Shown here piece after piece: positions 1 through 5,554 of a stretch of DNA of 7,851 bases (position 1 is its first letter; each line of letters opens with the position of its first letter). The position numbers were made by a program, and so were the translations under genes. The notes under the pieces were generated by a model. That model had not been told where the DNA came from, did not search any database, and worked only from the letters and a program-made list of their open reading frames with translations. The stretch is taken from contig JADFYC010000123.1 in the NCBI GenBank assembly GCA_015233295.1, forward strand, positions 1 to 7,851, given 5' to 3'. The DNA is from Deltaproteobacteria bacterium. GTDB taxonomy: Bacteria; Desulfobacterota; JADFXK01.

Positions 1-2
1 CT

Positions 3-896
3 GGTGACACGGTGGAACCGATGAGCGCCTTTATGGCCTGTTATGACTTGGTCAAGCAGTCAGGACACAACCCGGCGCGACATTTTACGGCCATCACTGA
101 CATATCTAAAGGTCTGTTGAAGGAGATCGCTGACCGGGAAGGAATGGACACCTTTGTCGTTCCGGCCGGAGTGGGCGGGAGATGGTCGGTCATGTCGGAT
201 GTGGGTCTGGTCACCGCGGCGGCAGCCGGTATCGATATCTCGGCCATGCTGGCCGGAGCCCGGGCCATGGATCAGGCCTGTCAGGCAGCCGGTCCGGAGT
301 CAAATCCTGCCTTGGCCTATGCCTTATTTCACCACATCCTGGACAAGAAATACGACAAAATCATTTCGGTCATCATGCCCTACGCCACCGCCTTGAAGTC
401 ACTGGGTGAATGGTACGTGCAACTGTTGGCCGAGAGTCTGGGTAAGAAGATTAACCGGCCAGGCCAGGTAGTTCACGAGGGCCGAACACCCATTCCGGCC
501 GTGGGAACGACGGATATGCACGCTCAAACGCAACAGCACCGGGAAGGTAAAAATATCAGGGCATTAACTTTCATTCAGGTGGCTGATTTCGGCCCCGGAG
601 AAGTAATTTTACCCGATGGGTTCAAGGACGTGCCGCAACTCGGTTACTTGTGTGGTCACCCCATGAGCCGCTCTCTGAATGCTGCATTGACTGCCAATGA
701 GGCTTCCCTGGCCGAAGCAGGTCGACCCAATTGCCGCTTGTCCATTCCGGCGTTGACTCCCTATACCCTGGGTCAGTTCTTTTTTTTCTTTGAGATGGCC
801 ACAGCCTTTGAAGGGGAGCTGCTGAATGTTAACGCCTATGATCAACCCGGCGTGGAGGCTTACAAAAAAATTATGAAACAGATACTTAAACCATAG
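3..896 (+). CDS. pgi: Glucose-6-phosphate isomerase, 3' part (5' end outside window)
   Basis: Phosphoglucose isomerase interconverts glucose 6-phosphate and fructose 6-phosphate in the cytoplasm, in glycolysis and gluconeogenesis. The frame is already open at the left edge (GDTVEPMSAF...), so the GTG at 12 is an internal valine codon rather than the start; about 297 codons are present and the N-terminal part is missing. Family marks visible are the sugar-isomerase stretch 'VGGRWSVMSDVGL', the 'GTTDMHAQTQQHREG' segment with the conserved histidine codon at 519-521, and the C-terminal signature 'NAYDQPGVEAYKK', whose catalytic lysine codon is 864-866. The family normally has Phe or Tyr where this protein has Trp after GGR. 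A run of five Phe codons, including eight consecutive T (780-787), precedes 'EMATAFEGELL'. The stop is TAG at 894-896. The downstream permease is on the same strand after 61 bp but is not metabolically linked. The assignment is firm. Confidence 0.95.
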   Translation, partial: GDTVEPMSAFMACYDLVKQSGHNPARHFTAITDISKGLLKEIADREGMDTFVVPAGVGGRWSVMSDVGLVTAAAAGIDISAMLAGARAMDQACQAAGPESNPALAYALFHHILDKKYDKIISVIMPYATALKSLGEWYVQLLAESLGKKINRPGQVVHEGRTPIPAVGTTDMHAQTQQHREGKNIRALTFIQVADFGPGEVILPDGFKDVPQLGYLCGHPMSRSLNAALTANEASLAEAGRPNCRLSIPALTPYTLGQFFFFFEMATAFEGELLNVNAYDQPGVEAYKKIMKQILKP

Positions 897-957
897 TCGG
901 ACGGTTCGTTTTTCTACATCACGCGCAGGTCGGAATCTTCAACGGTCGCCTGGAACC

Positions 958-2121
958 ATGCCATCAGGAATATTGATCACCATCATCTATATTACAGTGC
1001 TGACCTTTTCCGCTCTGTACGCGCCTCAACCGCTGTTACATGTCTTGCATCGGGAGTTTGGGGTCGGCGAGGCAACGGCCTCCTTGCTGATTACCGTGAC
1101 CATGCTGCCCCTCAGCCTGGCCCCGATGGTTTATGGTCTGCTGCTGGAGAACTACTCGGCCAAAAGGATTATGGTGGTGGCCGTTTCTTTCCTGGCCGGC
1201 AGCGAACTGGGTATCTATTGGTCCAATTCGTTTACCCAATTACTGATGATCCGGTTTTTCCAGGGGATGGCCCTTCCCGCGCTTATGACTTCGCTCATGA
1301 CCTATGTGTCGTCGTACAGCACCGGGCGTTATATCCAGTCGGCCATGGCCACGTATATTGCGGCGACCATATTCGGCGGTTTCTTCGGTCGGCTCGTCTC
1401 CGGGTTCGTCTCCAGCCATTTGGGTTGGCGCTACTCTTTTCTTACCCTTTTCTTAGCCTTTGCCGTGGCTCTGATTCCACTGAGCCGACTTAAAGCAGAG
1501 ACGCGGGCAAAGTTCTTAAGACCCAGGTTGGCAGACTTTTCTGAGGTGTTGCGTGCTCCCGGATTTTTCCGGGTCTATGTGGTGATATTTTTTTCCTTCT
1601 TCGTCTTTGCCTCGTTACTGAATTTTCTGCCTTTTCGGTTGAATGAATTAACCGGTCAGCCATCGGAATTCCGCATCGCTCTGATGTACTCCGGCTACCT
1701 TATGGGTATGGTCATATCCCTCAATTCTATGCGGATCATCCGGATCCTGGGTGATGAACACCGGGCCATTCGGGCCGGTCTATGGTGTTACCTGGCTGCG
1801 ACACTACTGTTCCTTTCAACTATCCCCCAGGTGCTCTTTGCGGCCATGTTTTTATTCTGCGCCGGCATGTTTCTGGTCCATGCCGTGGCCCCTGGTCTGT
1901 TAAACAGGCAGATACAAAGCAAAAGAGGTCTGGTTAACGGCCTGTATATTTCTTTTTACTATGCCGGCGGGACACTGGGTTCCTATTTCCCCGGCATGAT
2001 CTACCAACGATTTGGGTGGACGATCTATATCTTATTTCTGGCCGCGGCTTTGGGATTAAACATATACATCGCCCTTAGTCTTAAGGAATGTCAGGGTGGC
2101 GTCAGCAGGGCGGGCAGATGA
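958..2121 (+). CDS. MFS permease, YnfM-like efflux family
   Basis: This is an inner-membrane transporter of the major facilitator superfamily, 387 residues, about the usual length for 12 membrane helices. The family resemblance is to YnfM-type (arabinose/drug efflux-like) permeases: helix 1 runs into 'YAPQPLL' (residues 21-27), helix 5 carries 'FGGFFGRLVSGF' followed by 'LGWRYSF', and the C-terminal half has 'YYAGGTLGSYFPG' with 'FGWTIYI'. The loop 2-3 motif A is degenerate ('GLLLENYSAKRI' instead of G-x-L-a-D-x-x-G-R-R/K). The substrate cannot be told from sequence. The ATG at 958 is used because the first helix begins almost at once; no good ribosome binding site precedes it, and the frame is open upstream but offers no better start. 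The stop TGA is at 2119-2121. It lies 61 bp after pgi on the same strand and converges with queH. Confidence 0.87.
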   Translation: MPSGILITIIYITVLTFSALYAPQPLLHVLHREFGVGEATASLLITVTMLPLSLAPMVYGLLLENYSAKRIMVVAVSFLAGSELGIYWSNSFTQLLMIRFFQGMALPALMTSLMTYVSSYSTGRYIQSAMATYIAATIFGGFFGRLVSGFVSSHLGWRYSFLTLFLAFAVALIPLSRLKAETRAKFLRPRLADFSEVLRAPGFFRVYVVIFFSFFVFASLLNFLPFRLNELTGQPSEFRIALMYSGYLMGMVISLNSMRIIRILGDEHRAIRAGLWCYLAATLLFLSTIPQVLFAAMFLFCAGMFLVHAVAPGLLNRQIQSKRGLVNGLYISFYYAGGTLGSYFPGMIYQRFGWTIYILFLAAALGLNIYIALSLKECQGGVSRAGR

Positions 2122-2157
2122 AACGGTTCAGGTGGGGCATTTGTTTTTTCACGGTTG

Positions 2158-2766
2158 TCACGGCCCGACAAGAGGCTGGGGTTCTTCGAACGGGGAGTCA
2201 TCAGGTGAGTCAGTTTTGTCGACATGTTTTGACCTGGGCAGGTACCGTTCCCGTTCACTCAACAGACACCCACAGTATTGTTGCCGATACAGGCCTAGTT
2301 CATGGGACTTTTCGATACCTTCTTTCCAACCTTCCCGAAAATCGCGATAAAGGAATTTGACGCCGATTTTCTTGGCCGATTCTTCGGCTAACTGAATGAT
2401 CAGATCGTGTTTCTGCTGCTTACTGTATAACAGGGTAGTGGTCCAATAATCAAACTTGCCGCGCTTAGCCAGACGCGCCGAGGCTTCGAGTCGACGCTGA
2501 TAGCAGAAAAGACATCTCTGCTCTTCTCGAAAAGCCACATTTCTAAAGAACTCCGCTACGTCATAATCTTCCTGATAAATGACCCGCAACTGCATCTTAT
2601 CGGCCAAGACCTGAACCGTGTCTCGCCTCTTCTTAAATTCGGCGTAGGGATGGATGTTGGGGTTAAAAAAGTAGCCGAATAACTCAAACTCTTCGGCCTG
2701 TAACACCTTCACCGGGTAGCAGGCGCACGGGGCGCAACATATATGTAACAAAACCTTCATGTTCAT
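2158..2766 (-). CDS. queH: Epoxyqueuosine reductase QueH (DUF208)
   Basis: QueH carries out the last step of queuosine synthesis, reducing epoxyqueuosine to queuosine at the tRNA wobble position. It is an iron-sulfur enzyme unrelated to the cobalamin-dependent QueG. The 202-residue protein shows the QueH cysteine pattern: 'HICCAPCACY' (Cys10, 11, 14, 16), 'CLFCYQRRLEAS' (Cys85, 88) and 'YRQQYCGCLLS' (Cys165, 167). Length fits the family; the last 30 or so residues (from RSKHVDK) are a polar tail outside the conserved core. The ATG at 2766-2764 overlaps the TGA of the upstream repeat-protein gene as ATGA. No Shine-Dalgarno sequence is visible, so translation is probably coupled; a second in-frame ATG lies two codons later. 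The other queuosine genes are not in the window. Confidence 0.92.
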   Translation of the reverse strand: MNMKVLLHICCAPCACYPVKVLQAEEFELFGYFFNPNIHPYAEFKKRRDTVQVLADKMQLRVIYQEDYDVAEFFRNVAFREEQRCLFCYQRRLEASARLAKRGKFDYWTTTLLYSKQQKHDLIIQLAEESAKKIGVKFLYRDFREGWKEGIEKSHELGLYRQQYCGCLLSERERYLPRSKHVDKTDSPDDSPFEEPQPLVGP

Positions 2767-3761
2767 TGCAAATTATTCGACTGGGGCGGGAGCGTGATCT
2801 GCTTTAAAGCCCAAACAGCAAAACAAGTGGTTTGGACGTTCTTCTTGGGAATCTTATTGAATTGGATGGGAGTGTCACTTATATAAGCGCCGTCCGGTTG
2901 TTGTGTGGCGCAGAGATAGGACAAGGCGTCATCCACCGACTTGGATCCGGTGTGTTTACCCGCGACCGTTAAAGCAAGAAGGACATAGGCCGTTATTTCC
3001 GGGTCTGCCGAACCCGATGGTCCCATTCCGAAGCCGCCGTTGATGTCTTTTTTGCTTCGCATCATCCAGTCGATGCCCTGCATCACGATGGGGTCGGATG
3101 ACTGTAGTCCTGCGGAGCAAAGGGCGTTAACCACCCATGACGTGGCCACAGATAAGGATTCGCCGCCTTTGGGGATACTCCACCCGCCGTCTTTGTTCCG
3201 GACAGTCATGAGGTTCTCCAGGGCCCGCTTGATGGGTTGATCGTCCGCTTTCATCCCAGAGGCCAGAAAAGCTTTAACGGCTATGGCCGTATAATGTGAT
3301 AGTGATGGTCCCTGATCCTTTATCCTGGGAAAACCACCGTCACTCTGCTGACATTGTTTCAACCAGGCCACGGCCCGGGACACAGACTGCTTGCCGGTAT
3401 CCAATTGGGCCAGGGTAATGACGGCAAAAGCCGTATGGGCGGAATTGTTGTTCCAACTGCCGTCGTTTTTCTGATCAGTCAGGAGAAACGATATTCCGTT
3501 TCGCACCGCATCGCTTTTAGCCAGGCCGCAAAGAGCCAGACTGTGAATCGCCCAAGACGTGGTTTCAGCTTCACTCACGGGAGATTCCATGACCCGCGGC
3601 CATCCCCCGTCTTTGCCTTGAGCCTTCAAAATATATCCGACCGCTTTATTGATGGTTTCATGAACATCGTTCTTGGCTGCAGCCGGGGCAATAAACACGG
3701 CCAAGATCAGGGTGGTGATGAGTAGAGCGATGGCGGTGAAGCTGCTATTCCTGATTTTCAT
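2763..3761 (-). CDS. Secreted six-repeat prenyltransferase/squalene-cyclase-like toroid protein
   Basis: This 332-residue protein begins with a signal peptide (Lys2-Ile-Arg, hydrophobic core 8-24, cleavage likely after APAAA at 29), so it should be exported. The mature part holds six regularly spaced repeats marked by DGGW (51), DGSW (100), DGGF (141), DGGW (191), NGGF (241) and DGAY (290), about 41-50 residues apart. This is the pattern of the alpha/alpha toroid of prenyltransferase beta subunits and squalene-hopene cyclases. The DxDD acid motif of class II cyclases is absent, and I see no zinc-binding set of a prenyltransferase, so catalysis is doubtful and the function is unknown. The start at 3761 is chosen because AAGGAG stands 6 nt before the ATG. 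An in-frame GTG at 3845 would add 28 residues before the signal peptide and has no ribosome site. The stop overlaps the queH start. Confidence 0.85.
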   Translation of the reverse strand: MKIRNSSFTAIALLITTLILAVFIAPAAAKNDVHETINKAVGYILKAQGKDGGWPRVMESPVSEAETTSWAIHSLALCGLAKSDAVRNGISFLLTDQKNDGSWNNNSAHTAFAVITLAQLDTGKQSVSRAVAWLKQCQQSDGGFPRIKDQGPSLSHYTAIAVKAFLASGMKADDQPIKRALENLMTVRNKDGGWSIPKGGESLSVATSWVVNALCSAGLQSSDPIVMQGIDWMMRSKKDINGGFGMGPSGSADPEITAYVLLALTVAGKHTGSKSVDDALSYLCATQQPDGAYISDTPIQFNKIPKKNVQTTCFAVWALKQITLPPQSNNLQ

Positions 3762-3767
3762 AGTTGG

Positions 3768-3773
3768 CTCCTT
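3768..3773 (-). promoter_or_regulatory. Shine-Dalgarno site deciding the start of the repeat-protein gene
   Basis: Reading leftwards, AAGGAG is followed by six bases and then the ATG at 3761-3759. It sits directly before a codon that opens a textbook signal peptide, which fixes the start against the longer GTG-initiated alternative at 3845. Confidence 0.85.
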
Positions 3774-3797
3774 AAGGCTTGAAGAAAAGCGACCGCT

Positions 3798-3859
3798 AAG
3801 GGCCGATTGCTCACGGAGAAAGGATTTTGTCGCGTCCGACGTCACCAGTCCCGGCCCTT
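3798..3859 (-). repeat. 8-bp inverted repeat in the leader of the repeat-protein gene
   Basis: AAGGGCCG at 3798-3805 is exactly complementary to CGGCCCTT at 3852-3859, with a 46-bp interval. It lies in the 120-bp gap between the SprT-like gene and the repeat-protein gene. On the plus strand the second arm runs into six T, which resembles a terminator, but the loop is long and no gene is read in that direction here. On the minus strand it would be a leader stem with no U-run. Function is uncertain. Confidence 0.3.
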
Positions 3860-3881
3860 TTTTACTAAAGACAGCCTAGGC

Positions 3882-5009
3882 TTACTTCTTGTCAATCAAT
3901 CTGACCGGGCATTGGTTGGTTTCGGTGATACCTTGGGAGATGACCAGCTTTTTTCCTATTTTTCGCCCATCTTCTAGAACAGTTCGATCATAGCTGGCCG
4001 CCCTCCTGGATGACTTGACGATATGAGGATACCTGCGGGCGGCATAGGCTAGAAGCAACGGATCTTCGACCTTGACTAAACCACGTTCAACGTTCAATTT
4101 CCCTTTGAGTTGTTCTTTCGTCTGTAACTTGGAACGAAAACCCTCCACAATACCCACGGCAAAGTCGGATTCACGATGGCGATTCAATCCCTTGCCTTGA
4201 TTATATTGACGCCATTGGGATCGGATGAAGTGCCACACGAAGTCATGTACGTAACCGGCGATTTTTACATTTTCCGGGGTCCCGCTGATTTCCAGGACTC
4301 GTCCCAGTTTGCCCTTTTCCAACACGTAGCTGGCCGCCCAAAGACAGTAGATGAAATAAAAATCCTGCAGGAGATGAGCCAGCCGATAGTCTTCGCGGCG
4401 ATGGCGTAGCACGGGTTGACCCACAAAAACGGTTACGAAATTTCGGGAACTCTGGTGAGACAACAGGTCTAAGTTATACCTGGTCAAGAGTTCATGCGCC
4501 TTAGCCATGGCTGATTCGGCTTCGTGTTGATTTCGGCTCTCCGCCAGGGCCATGAGTTTCTTTACTCTGACCATGATTTTATCTTCCGGGCTTGATGATT
4601 CCGATTCGGCGCGCCCATCTAGCGGCTGGTATCTTTCCGAAGCCTTGGGGTCAGCCTGGAGCAATAGACAGGCCCGCTGGAAGGTGGGACCATGAGGAGG
4701 CTCATCGTACTTGCCCAGCACCTCTTCGGCCAATTGGTGAGCTATTTCGTGCCGTAATACCTCACGCACGGCTTCCCAAGAATGATTGAAAACAAGATTC
4801 CGGTTTAAGCAAATCTCACGCTTCGCCCCGGCCCAGTGTCCCCATTTATGGTTCATATCTTTAAGACTGAATAACGGTCTGCGCATCAAACCCTGGTAGG
4901 TCTTGGGGAGCGCCCATTGGGCAATATCCCATTCACAGGCCAGCCCGTGGAGAATGCGTTGTTCCAATTGCTCTTGAAAATATATTTTATTTTCTTTTTG
5001 AGTTACCAT
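3882..5009 (-). CDS. SprT-like zinc metallopeptidase domain fused to DUF2786
   Basis: The protein has 375 residues. Its N-terminal part (about 10-125) is a SprT-like domain: 'VREVLRHEIAHQLAEE' contains HExxH (His87, Glu88, His91), and a following 'PPHGPTFQRAC' offers the third ligand (His106). Residues 144-183 ('KIMVRVKKLMALAES...AMAKAHELLTRYNLDLL') match DUF2786, and the remainder to about 340 resembles the domain that usually follows it. SprT-like proteases are known from DNA-protein crosslink repair (Spartan); whether this protein does that is inference. The only credible start is the ATG at 5009-5007, because a TAG lies eight codons upstream in frame. It has no Shine-Dalgarno sequence. 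A small ORF ends nine bases upstream (stop at 5020-5018), and a consensus promoter lies about 170 bp upstream. The 120-bp gap to the next minus-strand gene may or may not hold a separate promoter. Confidence 0.83.
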   Translation of the reverse strand: MVTQKENKIYFQEQLEQRILHGLACEWDIAQWALPKTYQGLMRRPLFSLKDMNHKWGHWAGAKREICLNRNLVFNHSWEAVREVLRHEIAHQLAEEVLGKYDEPPHGPTFQRACLLLQADPKASERYQPLDGRAESESSSPEDKIMVRVKKLMALAESRNQHEAESAMAKAHELLTRYNLDLLSHQSSRNFVTVFVGQPVLRHRREDYRLAHLLQDFYFIYCLWAASYVLEKGKLGRVLEISGTPENVKIAGYVHDFVWHFIRSQWRQYNQGKGLNRHRESDFAVGIVEGFRSKLQTKEQLKGKLNVERGLVKVEDPLLLAYAARRYPHIVKSSRRAASYDRTVLEDGRKIGKKLVISQGITETNQCPVRLIDKK

Positions 5010-5017
5010 CGCTGGTT

Positions 5018-5158
5018 CTATATAATAGAAACTATTTTAGAGAATAGGGGCGTCTGGAGCGTCGTTGTCTTCGTCTTCCGCTTTCGGCCTGAATCAAGTG
5101 CCGATATACCGCCCCGGTCGGTTCCGGCCCGTTCAAATTGCTCGACGGATTTGGCCAT
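5018..5158 (-). CDS. Possible 46-residue leader peptide ORF
   Basis: An ATG at 5158-5156 opens a 46-codon frame (MAKSVEQFERAG...FSKIVSII) ending in TAG at 5020-5018, eight bases before the ATG of the SprT-like gene. It begins about 19 bases after the start point predicted from the consensus promoter, so it would be the first ORF on that transcript. The peptide is basic in the middle (GRKRKTKTTT) and resembles nothing I recognise. There is no Shine-Dalgarno sequence. It may be chance, a coupling leader for the gene downstream, or a real small protein. The longer form of this frame from a TTG at 5212 is rejected because that codon lies in the -35 box. Confidence 0.28.
   Translation of the reverse strand: MAKSVEQFERAGTDRGGISALDSGRKRKTKTTTLQTPLFSKIVSII
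5024..5036 (-). repeat. AT-rich hairpin just upstream of the SprT-like start
   Basis: AATAG-AAA-CTATT (plus strand) is a perfect 5-bp stem with a 3-base loop, 15 bases before the start codon of the minus-strand gene and overlapping the end of the leader ORF. It is weak because it is all A/T but for one pair. A role in start-site access is only a guess. Confidence 0.3.
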
Positions 5159-5183
5159 AGCTGTGAGGATAGCGAAGCTGATT

Positions 5184-5212
5184 ATTATACTGAATAGATG
5201 AGGCCATGTCAA
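5184..5212 (-). promoter_or_regulatory. Perfect-consensus sigma-70 promoter facing left
   Basis: On the minus strand TTGACA (5212-5207) and TATAAT (5189-5184) are separated by exactly 17 bases, matching consensus at all twelve positions. Immediately upstream is a very A/T-rich tract (5213-5270) that could act as an UP element. The predicted start point is near 5177. It would transcribe the leader ORF and the SprT-like gene, possibly continuing into the repeat-protein gene and queH. This is read directly from sequence; activity is inferred. Confidence 0.8.
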
Positions 5213-5278
5213 TCATTTGATTCTGATTATAACTATTTTATCTAATTAATATAATGTATTAACTATAATTTTTTTGTC
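5213..5278. promoter_or_regulatory. AT-rich divergent control block with palindrome and repeats
   Basis: This block is almost all A/T, in contrast with its surroundings. It contains a perfect palindrome TTAATA-N5-TATTAA (5246-5262), two copies of TAACTAT exactly 30 bp apart (5230-5236, 5260-5266), and two TATAAT hexamers on the plus strand (5250-5255, 5264-5269) without convincing -35 partners. It could be an UP element for the leftward promoter, an operator, or both. No coding frame is supported. Confidence 0.45.
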
Positions 5279-5297
5279 GCCGACCCGCCCAGATCCA

Positions 5298-5374
5298 CGA
5301 TTAACCATCAACGAGTAGCCGGCAACTGAGCGTTGGGAACGCCCGGGAAGCCCGGTTGATTCTATTCGGAATCG
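5298..5374 (+). repeat. Nested inverted repeats, possible branched RNA or DNA structure
   Basis: Four sets of complementary arms nest here: CGATT (5298-5302) with AATCG (5370-5374), ATCAAC (5307-5312) with GTTGAT (5355-5360), and inside them two adjacent perfect hairpins, GCGTT-GGG-AACGC (5330-5342) and CGGG-AAG-CCCG (5344-5354, extendable by one pair). A GCCGGC palindrome (5318-5323) sits between the outer arm and the hairpins. The arrangement suggests a multibranched fold, on either strand. It matches no riboswitch or ncRNA family I recognise. It lies between the AT-rich block and the kinase promoter candidate. Confidence 0.45.
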
Positions 5375-5419
5375 AAAATTTACTATAGGTTTAAGAAGAT
5401 GCCTGCCTTATGTTTTTTA

Positions 5420-5450
5420 TTGTGCGCTTCGCTGTTTTGCGCGATATAAT
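5420..5450 (+). promoter_or_regulatory. Candidate promoter for the hybrid kinase
   Basis: A perfect -10 hexamer TATAAT stands at 5445-5450. The best upstream partner is TTGTGC at 5420-5425, matching three of six -35 positions with a long 19-base spacer, so the promoter would be weak or activator-dependent. The start point would be near 5457, giving a leader of about 98 bases before the kinase ATG. Confidence 0.35.
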
Positions 5451-5467
5451 GCTCCCGAGGGCTTCTC

Positions 5468-5514
5468 TCCAGTCCAGGCTGGATATGATTTGGTTAACTC
5501 CCGGCTTGGGCCGG
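5468..5514 (+). repeat. Two hairpins in the kinase leader
   Basis: TCCAG-TCCAGG-CTGGA (5468-5483) and CCGGC-TTGG-GCCGG (5501-5514) are perfect 5-bp stems with loops of 6 and 4 bases. They fall within the predicted leader of the kinase gene. Neither is followed by a T-run, so they are not plain terminators. A regulatory role is not shown. Confidence 0.35.
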
Positions 5515-5541
5515 CCTGAGGTACCGCGAGCCAATATGTAG

Positions 5542-5546
5542 AAAGG
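5542..5546 (+). promoter_or_regulatory. Ribosome binding site of the hybrid kinase
   Basis: AAAGG, followed by eight bases and then ATG at 5555. It supports this start over the nearby ATG at 5536, which is followed at once by a stop codon. Confidence 0.6.
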
Positions 5547-5554
5547 TCAAGAGC

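Noticed and set aside
897..957. Terminator after pgi (GGACGGTTCG followed by T5)
   Set aside because: The complementary arms leave a one-base loop, so no stable hairpin can form.
2122..2171. Terminator between the convergent permease and queH genes
   Set aside because: TTGTC-N7-GACAA (2155-2171) can pair, but no T-run follows on either strand, and the T6 at 2143-2149 is not preceded by a convincing stem.
2088..2360. Open frames of 84-90 codons on the plus strand after the permease gene
   Set aside because: They lie antisense to the conserved queH coding sequence and their products show no recognisable features.
3762..3845. 28-residue N-terminal extension of the repeat protein from a GTG at 3845
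   Set aside because: It would bury the signal peptide, and the internal ATG has a strong AAGGAG at ideal spacing.
5120..5145. tRNA T-loop-like GTTCAAATT
   Set aside because: The flanking bases do not form a T-arm stem, and no anticodon or acceptor arm is present.
5298..5374. Integron attC site
   Set aside because: The outer arms resemble, but do not fit, the RYYYAAC/GTTRRRY core pattern, and there is no integrase or cassette context.
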